Shown: one piece after another, positions 8,967 to 18,300 of the stretch
Numbering within the stretch: position 1 is the first letter of the stretch
Layout: each line of letters begins with the position of its first letter
Assembly (NCBI RefSeq): GCF_000611645.1
Contig: NW_014013265.1
Location: 9,084-29,576 of the forward strand
Length of the DNA: 20,493 bases
Reading direction: 5' to 3'
DNA from: Monoraphidium neglectum
Taxonomy: Eukaryota; Chlorophyta; Chlorophyceae; Sphaeropleales; Selenastraceae
Program-made: the position numbers and the translations under genes
Notes under the pieces: generated by a model
Told to the model about the DNA's origin: nothing
Seen by the model: the letters and a program-made list of their open reading frames with translations, nothing else
The model's database searches: none

Positions 8967-11774
8967 CTACACTTTCTTGCTGCTGAAGCTGAATCTGCTG
9001 CTGCTGGAGTCAACATTGCTGTCGCCCGCTCCCACAATGGCTTGGTGAAGCAGCTGGTGGAAGTGGAACATGGGCTGTTCCAGGCTTGGGGCGTACCTGC
9101 GCGTTGCGGTTGGAGGGGTGCACAGAGCATGATTGGGTCGACAAGCGTGCCAATGCTGGCAGCTGCACCTTGCAGGTGACTTGAGGTAGCCTGGACCATG
9201 GCGTGCAGCACTCAGCACCCACCTCCCTGCACTCCCCCACCTGCCGACGCCGTATGCGGGCTCCTCCAGTCCCAACTGCACCGCCTCACACAGCCCAATG
9301 TCCTCAACCTAGGGGCAGATGGTGGAGCAGGCAGCAGGAGCGACCGGAGTCACCCATCCAGCGACTGCAGCAGGGTCGACTCCCAATGCGCCAACATCTA
9401 CAAGCATGAAATACAATGATGCCATTGAATTGCATAACGCCCTCCAGCCTGCGCCTGCTGCGCCCACACCTGCACTTGGTGACTGCTGGCGAGGCTCTCC
9501 CTGACAAAGGGCAGCACCGCCGCGCCCGAGTGTGTGAACTCTATCCCCGCCACAGCCTCCTCCACCTCCACAGCGCCCCCGCCATCGTCGCCGCTGCGGC
9601 CGCCCTCCCCCTCTCGACCCTGCTGCTGCACGCCGCCGCCGCCTGCCAGGAGCCGCTCGAGGGCGTCCGCCTGCAGCCACCAGTCAAACCGCACCCTGCA
9701 GCGGTCGGGCGACCGGCTGTCCGCGGGCACGACCACGTTTGTGTCCATCCAGGGGCCGTAGCGGTTGACCATGATGTTGGGGTACAGGAAGAAGTAGCCA
9801 GCCGGCCGGCCGCCGCCAACGCGGCCGTCGGCGGACGCCCCCGGGTCGCACGTCTGCGATGCGTCGCCGAGGATGGCGCGCGCACAGAGCGGCGGAGATC
9901 AGTCAAGGCCCATCCACTAGCTGCCAGCCAGCACGCACGGGCAAGCAATTCTGCTTGGCACAACACCCTACTGCACGACCTGTCGCCATCACCAAAGCTG
10001 CCTGAGCAGCATCAGCCCACCCAACCCCCCAGCACCCCACCTGCAGTGACAGGCGGGGGTGCAGCTCGCTGCGGTAGCCCCCCAGGTCCAGCTGGGCCGC
10101 CAGCCCGGGGTGGGCTATGGGCACGTGGTAGCCGCCGTCGAGGTAGTTGTCACAGAACACCTGGCGGCGGCATTGATAGTCGCGGTGTGGGTGGTGGGTG
10201 GTTGGGGCTTATGAAATGAGGTGGGCAAGGGAGGTACGCGGCAGTTGCCTGCTTGGCCATAGCGGCTAAAACCCAGTGCGGTGCTAGCATCTGTAAAGCA
10301 TGGCCGTAGGGAACAGCAACACTGTGGTGAGGACGGCCTGCGGGATTTGCAGCCACCGCACCTTCCAGTTGCACCGCAGCTCGTATGTCCTGGGGACGAG
10401 GAGGGGGAGTAAGAGTGCCAAGCGCCTTGTCAGCATCCAACAGGCTGCAATGCTGTCCTGCACAGCCGCAACGCCAGGAATCCCCGGGTGCTCCGCAAAT
10501 TGGATCAAACCAGCCGCGCACCCCCTGCGTGCGCCCACCGTTGTGCTACGTGCACCATCGGTTCAGCCAACCCCAGAGCACTCATGCGCTCGCCGGCCGA
10601 GCCTGTGAGGTGGGTTGGGCAGGTCCAACAATGACGCTGTGGCAACTGACGAGTTCGGCGCGAGTGCGAGTAGGGCGGCACGCATCATGACGCGCTGCAG
10701 ACACATGGCGGCAGATGAGGAACCCACCCAGCCACTCTTCCAAAGGCGGCGGGGCCGATGAGCTGACACCGCCGCTGCTGCTGCTGCTACTGCTGCTGCT
10801 CCTGCCGCTGCCGTCGCCCATCCAGAGGAAGACGAACGGCCCCCATGTGTCCAGGGCTATGGGTCTTAGCCCCCACTCTGCCGCCCTGAAGTCCTTTATG
10901 CCCTTGACGCGCGGCGCCTTGCGCAGCCGGCCGCGCGTGTCTGGGGCGCACAGGCAGGGGCACAGGGCGCGCGGCAGTGGCCGGGGGAGCAATTGATCAG
11001 ACCTGCTCTTCATGCTTGAACCAAGGCACGGCGTTCAAGCAGCACGCCCTTCCCATGTGCGGGCCTAACACATCTGGAAGCACAATGTGCATGTCGTCGC
11101 TGGCGGATGCAGTCCTGGGGAGTTTGGGGGTGCTGGGCCCGGCGCTCACCATACGTCCAGCCGTGGTAGGGGCACACCCACTCGTCCCCCTGGCCGCAGC
11201 CACCAGCAACCGCCGCCGCATGGTGGCGGCACACCTGCGGTTGCAAGCGCACGGGCCTCTCACTGCTGTCATCCACGTGCATCCCTTCCTGAACCTGCAT
11301 GTGCCCATCGAAGGCCACCCCAGTTTCCCCTGCAATGTCTTTTTACAAACCGCCAACCGCCAGGCGCCGAAAGCCCCCCTCCCAAGCCCAAAGCCTGTCA
11401 CTCACGTTGTGGAACGCCCGCAGCTTCCCGTCGTCGCCGCGTGCCACAACGTACCGCCAAGGGGGAAGCGTGCCGGTAAAGTACTGCCCTGGCTGCGCCA
11501 CCTGGCCCACATGGCCCACCAGCTGCCAACTGCGGCCAAACACCCGCGCCTGCTCTCTTGCTGGGGTCAAAGGGGAGGTGTACCAGCTCGCAGGCAGCGT
11601 GGTGGCCTCCTCGATCGGCCGGGCATGGTCAGCCCAGGGCTCAAGGCCCGCTGCGGCAGAGTGCGCGTGCAGCACGTGGCAGGGAGGCACTCGAACTCTG
11701 GCACTGGATGGTGTGGGCCACGTCAAAACCACGCTGTGCCGTGCGCTAGCAGCTCGCAGAGCGCGTGACAACAT
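8967..11774 (-). CDS. CMO: Choline monooxygenase-like Rieske oxygenase
   Basis: Plant choline monooxygenase oxidises choline to betaine aldehyde, the first step of glycine betaine synthesis, in the chloroplast stroma with ferredoxin as donor. Exons (minus): 11774-11406, 11234-11150, 10940-10728, 10444-10362, 10160-10041, 9853-9470, 9308-9241, 9096-8967, giving 483 residues (plant enzymes are about 440). The Rieske site is C125-x-H127...C144-PY-H147. The mononuclear iron site is NYLDGGYHVPIAH (D258, H262, H267), with D421 in VEDIGLCEAVQ as the probable third ligand. RYGPWMDTN and the FHFHQLLHQ tail also match the CMO group. The first 40 or so residues are Ala/Arg/Ser-rich, like a plastid or mitochondrial transit peptide. 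A poly-Ser run (199-207) and a Gly/Glu-rich stretch in exon 6 are insertions. Exon 4's acceptor (10444) is tentative. Carnitine or stachydrine oxygenases are relatives, so the substrate is inferred. Confidence 0.87.
10773..10815 (-). repeat. (AGC)n run encoding poly-Ser in the Rieske oxygenase
   Basis: On the plus strand this reads as GCT/GCC-type triplets; on the coding strand it encodes nine consecutive serines (residues 199-207) followed by a Gly/Ser/Pro-rich linker. It lies in exon 3, between the conserved FLWMGD segment and EEWL. Confidence 0.75.
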
Positions 11775-12048
11775 TTCATGTACGTAACTTTGAACGCCTT
11801 CTGCAGATCGCTTATCGGGGCCTTCTCGGTGTGGACTTTTGCCGACGCGTGGATCTCACCGGAAATCATACAGATATAAGTCTAGTTGTGGACGTGCGCG
11901 CAGTCTTCAACCAGGCCCGCCTCTCGGTGCCACCCTGGTCAGCATGCACATGGGCACACGCGGCTGCACGGCAGCAACAGAAAGCAGCTGGCGGCGCCCC
12001 CAGATAACAAGCAGGAGACACAGCAATCTGTCCTCATTATGATTTGCC
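11775..12048. promoter_or_regulatory. Probable shared promoter region of the oxygenase and phosphatase genes
   Basis: The 274 bases separate the divergent ATGs at 11774 (minus) and 12049 (plus). A TATA-like TATAAG at 11875-11880 on the plus strand lies 244 bases before the preferred phosphatase start (12124). If transcription starts just downstream of it, the 5' UTR would contain an upstream ORF. Confidence 0.4.
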
Positions 12049-12104
12049 ATGCAGCCATTGGCTGCTCTCATCACCCAAAGCGGCATACGTTGTGTAGCCC
12101 CTGA
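12039..12104 (+). other. Upstream ORF ahead of the phosphatase
   Basis: An ATG at 12039 opens a 21-codon frame that ends with TGA at 12102-12104. It overlaps the first in-frame phosphatase ATG (12049) in another frame and stops 7 bases before the second (12112) and 19 before the third (12124). If it is in the mRNA it could dampen or delay initiation. This rests on position alone. Confidence 0.3.
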
Positions 12105-12123
12105 GCGATGTATGCCTCCCTCG

Positions 12124-13365
12124 ATGGCGGCTCCCGGACCGTGGACGCCGCTGACCGCGCCGCCTGCCAGCAGCAGCAGCAGCGGCGGCCCCTCCCAGCT
12201 GCGGCCCTACCTGCTGCTGGGTAGCCTAGAGGATGCCCTGGACATCACCGCCCTGCGGCGTGCCGGCGTCACCCACATTGTCAACGCCACCGCCGAGCAC
12301 GCGCCTGCGTTCCCGGGTGCCTTCGAGCACCTGCGAGTGGCGGTGCGGGACGCGCCGGGCGAGCGCCTCGGGCCGCACTGGCGCCGCGTGGACGACTTTA
12401 TCCGGCGCGCCCGTGACGCAGGTGGCGCAGCCGGCGGTGACGGCGGCTGCCGGCGCCAGGGTGGCCAGGGCGTCAGGGACGCCGGAAGTGACTGTAGTGT
12501 TGGCGGCCGTGGCGTTGTGCTGCTGCACTGCGAGCAGGGCGTCTCCCGCAGCGTGTCGCTGGCGGTGGCGCACCTCATGCTCGCAGAGCACCTGACCCTG
12601 GCGCAGGCCCTTGCGGCGGTCAGAAGCGTGCGTCCGCAGGCGGACCCGAACCCGGGGTTCATGCGGGAGCTGCGGGCCCTGGATGCGCAGCTGCAGAGCG
12701 AGCGCGACCGCAACGGCGACGGCAGCGACTCCGGCGCTCATCTTCGGTCACAGCATGGTGTCGCCGGCGAGGCGGCGACCAGAGAAGCGGCGGGGCGGGC
12801 GGCGGGCGTCCCCTCACAGGCTGACGGTGGGTGGGGGGTCGCCGGCGACAGCCAGGCTGGAGCGCTTGGTGAGCGGGAGGGAGGCGCGCACGACTTTGCC
12901 GAGGAGGCAGCTCTCGCAGTCGCCGGCGCTGCCGCCGGCTGCCCGCCGGATAAGGCGCGGCTGGCTGCCGCCGCGACACTGCTCATGAGCTTGCCTGCTG
13001 CGGCGCGGCGGGCGGCGGTCGCGTCGGCGGTGAGGCAAGCGTTTGAGGACTTTGGCTCCGCGACAAAGGAGCGGGACGCCGCGGCGCACGCGGCACTGGC
13101 TGACGTGCTGGCGGCAGTGGCGCAATGCAGCGGGGACCGCAGATCTGGCCAAGCTTCTCATAGCGGGCAGCAGCAGGGTGGTGTACCCGCCTTTCAGAAG
13201 GAGGAGGGCGCAGCCATTGTGGCCGCAGCCCTGCTGGATGTGGAGGCTGGGGAGGCGTGGCAGGAGCTGCTGCTGGACGTCCCGATGGCTGCACAGCTGC
13301 TGGCGCGGCTGAGGCATCGCCTTGCGCCGCCGCCGGACGCCACATGCATCAACGGCGCTGCATGA
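12124..13365 (+). CDS. Dual-specificity protein phosphatase with long C-terminal extension
   Basis: This is a Cys-based phosphatase of the DSP/MKP-like superfamily, intronless, 413 residues from ATG 12124. In-frame ATGs at 12112 and 12049 would add 4 or 25 residues; 12124 is preferred for its ATGGCG context. After a Ser/Pro-rich leader the domain runs from RPYLLLG (27-33) through THIVNATAE to the P-loop VLLHCEQGVSRS, with the nucleophile C136 and R142 in the HCx5RS arrangement. D76 is the likely general acid. Between D76 and C136 lies about 28 residues of Gly/Arg/Asp-rich insertion, so the spacing is roughly twice that of typical DSPs. The domain ends near RALDAQLQSERD (about 185). The remaining 230 residues hold Ala-rich helices (for example ARLAAAATLLMSLPAAARRA) with no family I recognise. 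The substrate, MAP kinase or otherwise, cannot be told. Confidence 0.85.
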   Translation: MAAPGPWTPLTAPPASSSSSGGPSQLRPYLLLGSLEDALDITALRRAGVTHIVNATAEHAPAFPGAFEHLRVAVRDAPGERLGPHWRRVDDFIRRARDAGGAAGGDGGCRRQGGQGVRDAGSDCSVGGRGVVLLHCEQGVSRSVSLAVAHLMLAEHLTLAQALAAVRSVRPQADPNPGFMRELRALDAQLQSERDRNGDGSDSGAHLRSQHGVAGEAATREAAGRAAGVPSQADGGWGVAGDSQAGALGEREGGAHDFAEEAALAVAGAAAGCPPDKARLAAAATLLMSLPAAARRAAVASAVRQAFEDFGSATKERDAAAHAALADVLAAVAQCSGDRRSGQASHSGQQQGGVPAFQKEEGAAIVAAALLDVEAGEAWQELLLDVPMAAQLLARLRHRLAPPPDATCINGAA

Positions 13366-13740
13366 GGCTGGCGGTGCCGCCTGTCTGCAGTAAAATATGT
13401 GCATCTAAATTGCTTGCAGGCACTATCATTGGCGTGTGTTACACGATCCACACAGACGCACCCGCTGAGCAGGTGCCGTTAGTACAAACAGTAACAGCGG
13501 AAGCGATGGTCATGCAATTGTGTGCTGGCTCAAAGGCGGTCTGGTCATGACGCAGAGCGAGTGGCTCGTGCTGGCAGGGCTGCATACGTCAAGATGTGCA
13601 TGGCAGTGAGAATCAAGCGGCGTGCAGTGAACAACAAACCAACGTGACATGTGGTCAGTGAGGCAGTCCATGCGTGTTCCAGCATGCGCCAACATATGCA
13701 AACAGTGATGAGCTTGCCTCAGCGCATCGCGCAGCACCCA
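13366..13740. other. Convergent 3' region between phosphatase and LTO1 genes
   Basis: These 375 bases have no supportable coding frame. They contain the minus-strand poly(A) signal for LTO1. No plus-strand TGTAA for the phosphatase was found, so its mRNA end is unplaced. Confidence 0.55.
13439..13443 (-). terminator. TGTAA polyadenylation signal for LTO1
   Basis: TTACA on the plus strand reads TGTAA on the minus strand, 297 bases past the LTO1 stop at 13741-13743 and only 73 bases from the phosphatase stop. The two convergent transcripts may overlap at their 3' ends. Confidence 0.4.
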
Positions 13741-14791
13741 TCAGAAGCTCAGGGACGGCAGCTGCCCCGCCTCCACGCGCTGCGGCGGGCCCGCCACGTT
13801 GTGCCGCGGCGCGACCTGCTGGCCCGGCGCCGTCTGGTACTCTGCCGCAGCACCCAGCGTGGCCACCACCGCCTTGAAGCGCGCCCTCATGGCCTCCAGC
13901 AGGTCGTGCAGCCGCTCGTCCTGCCAGCAGCAATGAAACCGAGCCATGGCAGTGTGCACGAAGTCGGCGGTTTAGCGTCGGTGCGCGCGTGCTTGTTGGT
14001 CAAACGGCCGAGCATCGCAGCGTGGCACGCAAGCTCGGCACTTGTGCTCAAGTCTTGGCCCCCGTTGCTGTGCGCCTGGCAAGGTGCCATGGCGTGCCAG
14101 CAGCCTGCAGGTGCGCTTCAGTCGCTGCCTTCGGCCTGCTCCAGAGGCGCTGCTCTACTCCTGACATTCGCAACACACAAGGCAGAAGTCAGCCGCAGCA
14201 ATGCAGGTGTTATATCCCATGGCGGCCACCTGTGGGTCGTAGAGGGGGTACTCCGCCACCAGCGCCTCCAACGAGGATATCCCGCGCTCAGCGCGCTCCG
14301 GCAGTGCGCCGGGCGCAAGGCCCTGCTGCAAAGCCCGCCAGGCGCGGACGCAGCCGGCGTAGTGGCCGACCTCCAGGCCTGGTGATTTGATTTTGAAAAC
14401 AGCAGAAGTCAACACGTTGTGACGCCAAGAGGCCCGTGGGTGGGCGTGCTGGCCGCAGCAAGGCTGCGGCACGGGCTCCCTGCACGCGAGCATCGACGTC
14501 TCTGCGTGGGCATTTAGCTGCGAGTGGCGCACCGATTTCAAAGCCTTTCTGCATGCCGAGCTCCCGACCCTCTTGGAGACCTTCTGCCAGCCCGGCCCTG
14601 CATGCATGCAGACGAGAGTGAGAAATGGGTTGAAAGCGCACGGGACGGCGGCGCCGTTGGCTGCCGGGGGGAACATTGGATTGCAGCGGAGCGTGAAATG
14701 TGTCGCGATGCATGGCGCACTTGCGACCGGCTTCGTAGCCCTCTTGAATATGTTCCTCCTCCAAGGTGTGCACGGCATCGAACGGGTCCAT
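13741..14791 (-). CDS. LTO1: LTO1 homologue (deca-GX3 protein, ORAOV1 family)
   Basis: In yeast and humans Lto1 pairs with Yae1 and acts as an adaptor that brings the ribosome-recycling ABC protein Rli1/ABCE1 to the cytosolic Fe-S assembly (CIA) targeting complex. Exons (minus): 14791-14721, 14597-14533, 14378-14230, 13920-13741 (TGA), giving 154 residues (human about 137). The N-terminus MDPFDAVHTLEEEHIQEG matches the family. From G18 to G54 every fourth residue is glycine, ten in all, spread over three exons, which confirms the splice model. DERLHDLLEAMRARFKAV follows as the family's C-terminal helix. The protein ends in LSF, which fits the [LIM]-[DES]-[WF] CIA-targeting tail. Introns are phase 2, 1 and 0. 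It is divergent from the TFIP11 gene. A Yae1 paralogue is less likely given the tail and length. Confidence 0.9.
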
Positions 14792-15341
14792 GCGAGCTGG
14801 TTGTAAGGGTCGACGCAGGAGGAGGTTCGCAACCGGTTGTCGGTTGCTTGCATGCAATAGAATCAAACAAAGTTTTCTCAAGTTGTGTCGGCTTACAGCG
14901 AGCAATCCATTTTTGTAGTGTAGATCACCGAGTGACGATCAGCAGCAGTCATTCATCAGAAACTGCGCGTTTGCCCTCACCTAAAGCTCTATAATCCGAA
15001 CGATTTGGTGTGGCTGCGCACTACCGCCAGTTATTGTGACAGCGCGCAGCGCATCGGCGGCCACTGGCGCTGTGCGCGCCCGCGCACTTCCGCTGCACAC
15101 AGGCCAGGTGTGGCAGCAGCTGCCTGAGGTGCACAGCAATGGGATCTCCACAATGACCACACAGCTGGAGGCGAACTTGCAGCCGAGAGCCCACTAATCA
15201 AACGCGCGTCGGGCTGCTTCGCCGTCGACCCACCAACTTGCTGGGCACAGCGCGAGCAGCGACGGCAACAGCAGCGGCAGCAGCCAGCAGCAGCGCGAGC
15301 AGGCAAGTGGCCAGGCCAAGCCAGGCGGGCGAGCAGGCCGG
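14792..15341. promoter_or_regulatory. Divergent intergenic region between LTO1 and TFIP11
   Basis: These 550 bases carry the 5' regions of both genes. The LTO1-proximal half is relatively AT-rich, with a TATAA at 14990-14994. The TFIP11-proximal half is GC-rich with CAG/GCAGC runs at about 15255-15300 and is probably TFIP11 5' UTR. No coding frame is supported. Confidence 0.4.
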
Positions 15342-18300
15342 ATGGCGCAGGACGAGGAGCAACGCTACGACCGCTTCGATGTCGACAACGATTTTGAGGG
15401 CGGCCAGTGGATAGGCGGGGAGTTCTTCCACGCGGGCAAGCGTAAGAAGCGGCAGCAGGTGCGGGGCGGGAGGCTCGAGGGCATGCGAAGCGCGCTTTGG
15501 CTGCTCTGCGCTCACCGCCAACGCTACGTTGCCTGACTTGAAGCAGGCGTGAACTGCGTTCAGGTGCCTACGAATTTCAAAACGGCAGCGGCCTGTCCGC
15601 GGCAGTGCTTGCGCGTGCTGTTGCCCGCGGGGTCGCCAACCCTCGGGTGCCCCACCTTCGACCCCGCATCATATCCCTGCACCATCCTCCACCACCAATT
15701 CGGCCGTCAAGACCGAGGACGACAGGATCTACGGCGTGTTTGCCGGCAGCAGCAGCGACGACGACGAGGGCGGCCGCCGCGGCAAGCGCGAGAAAAAGGC
15801 GGCCGACTACACGAAGCCCGTCGGATTCGTGTCCTCGGGCACGTTTGTGCAAGACCCTGAGGACGGCAAGAAGGGCGCCAAGGCGGGCGCCGGCGCCGGC
15901 GCTGCGCCCGTGGAGGACGGCGGGGAGCCGCGGCGCGCGGGACTCGGGAGCGGCGGCTCCGCGGTGCTTCCGCCGAAGCAGGGGAAGGCGGCGCGGCGGC
16001 ACGAGGGGGAGGGGGAGGAGCTGCACCACGGGGGCCTTGGGTTCGGCGGCGGCGGCGGCGGCGGCGGCGGCCTTGGTTTTGGGGGAGCTGGGGGCGGCGG
16101 CCTGGGCTTCTCCGGCGGAGGGGCGAACGGCGGCAGCGGCGGCGGCGGCGGGCTCGGCTTCCGGTCAGCCGGCAGCACGGGGGGCGGCCTGGGCAGCAGC
16201 GGGCGGGATGGCGTGCGGCGGCAAGATGATGAGGAGGAGGAGGAAGAGGCGGCCGTCCTGCCAACTGAGTTCGGCAAGAGGTGCGCAAGTCGAGCGGGGG
16301 CCTGGGACTACGTGACGCTGCACGGCGTGGCACGGCCAGGCTGCAAGAGGATGCAGACGCGTGCGCCCCGCCAGCGGTTCGCCACACTCCTGTCGCATTG
16401 TGTGCAATCAGCAATATTTGTCTGCATACGGTAGCGCCGGTCCAGCTGGATTTGCTCAGCTGTTGTCATCACGTCTCGTGCTCCACCTCGATCCCACGCC
16501 GCAACCTTCACGGGCCACAGGATCAAGGCCGCCGCCGAGCGCCGGCAGAAAAAGGCGGCCGCCGACGCCGCGTCCAAGCGCCAGGCGCACGGCCATGCGC
16601 GCGCCGGCGCCGGCGGCGCTGGCGCGACCGGCGTCGGCGCGTCTGACCCCAAGTTTGCGTCGTTCGAGACCTTCACTAAGGGCATCGGCTCCAAGCTGCT
16701 CTCAAAGATGGGCTACCGGCCGGGGGAGGGTCTTGGCAGGGAGAAGCAGGGCATTGCGAAGCCCATAGAGGCGAAGCTGCGGCCCAAAGGCATGGGCATG
16801 GGTTTTGGGGACTTCAAGGAAGCCAAGATGGTGGTGCCGGGCGGCGTGGAGGAGAAGGCGGCGGCGGCGGCGGAGGCGGCGGGGGAGGGGGAGGAGGGCG
16901 GCGGCGCCGGCGACGCGGCGGCAAAGGCCAAGGTGCGGGGCGGGAGGGAGGGGGTGCGGGGGGACCAGTGGTGCCAGCAGGGGAGGTCACATCGTCGGTG
17001 GGGCCAAGCTGTGCCTACCTGCTTCCCTGACTGCCTTTACACATCAATGGGATCCTCGCTGCTATCGGCCGACCTCATCGCCCCCTTTCTTGTGCTGCCC
17101 ATTCACAAGCCCCTCCCTTGTCATTGGCCCTCACGCGGGCGTGCACACAAAACTCCTTTTTCCCGCCTGGCCCCGCCGCCGTCCCCGCCCCCGCAGCAGC
17201 CGCCCGGCGCCCTGTGGAAGAAGAAGGCCGCCCCCGCGCGGCAGCGCCGCACCTACAAGACGGCGGAGGAGGTGCTGGCGGAGTCTCAGGAGCGCGGCCT
17301 CGCGGCGGGCGGCGGCGGCGGCCCCGTGGCGCAGCCGATCCTGGACCTGCGGGGGCCGACGGCCAGGGTCATCACCGACATGGAGCACCTGTCGGCAGGG
17401 CCAGGTGTGAAATAGTGGGCCAAGGTCAGGCTTCGGTGTAGCATTGATGCAGCTCAGGGGTGGCGGGAAGCTGGCCCGCGTGGCTGGGCTAGGCTGTCCA
17501 AATGCAGGTTGAGGGAGGGGCTCAGGTGGTGACTGAGGCAGGCTGTCTTGGCCTTGAAGCAAAACTGGCCCCCGCGATAGCACACGCCCGCATCCCACCC
17601 CTCCCCTTTCCCGCTCCCCGTGCTCTGTCCTGGCCAGACACCGCGGCGGCCGCGGACAGCACCCCTATGCCGGAGCTGCAGCACAACCTGGCACTGCTGG
17701 TGCGTGACTGGGGCGGTGCCAAGGGGCAGCGCGCACACCTCCCTCCCACGGCTGCCCTGTTCCGTCCCCTTGTGACCTTTCACTCAGCACAGCGCTGCGC
17801 TGCAGCGGTGCAAACACGCGCCCTTCGACATTGCGCCGCATGTATCTCTGCCTTTCCTCAAAATCCTCACCTTATCCTTTACAACCGGTTTGCCCCCATC
17901 CTCATCCCCCAGGTCACAATGACGGAGGCCCAGCTGCAGCGGCTGGATGCCCGGTTGCAGCACGACCAGGACACGGCCTCCATCCTGGCAGCTGAGAGGA
18001 AGCTGCTCGAGCAGGAGGTCGAGGACAGGGCCGCCGCCACCGCGCGGCTCGAGGCGCTGCACTCGCGCCTGCAGCAGCTGCAGCAGCGCGTCGGGCAGGC
18101 CGACGACGGCGGCGGCGGCGGCGGGGATGGCGGCGGCGGCGCGGCGGCGGCGGCTTGGGCGGCGCTGCGGCGGGAATACAAGGAGGAGTATGTCTTGTAT
18201 AACCTCGGGTCGGCCGCGCTCCCGGCCGCGCTGCCGGTGCTGACATCATCACTCGCAGGCTGGGCGCCGCTCGCGGCGCCGCGGCAGGGCGCGGCCGCGT

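Noticed and set aside
9416..10219. Long plus-strand open frame of about 267 codons
   Set aside because: It is antisense to exons 5 and 6 of the Rieske oxygenase; GC-rich coding DNA often leaves the opposite strand open.
10977..11787. Plus-strand open frames over the oxygenase 5' exons
   Set aside because: The minus strand there carries the Rieske CxH...CPYH motif and transit-like N-terminus, so the plus frames are shadows.
15605..16414. Arg/Pro-rich frames on both strands over TFIP11 exon 2
   Set aside because: They are other-frame readings of the GGC-rich tract; only the GLGF frame joins in phase to the G-patch exon.
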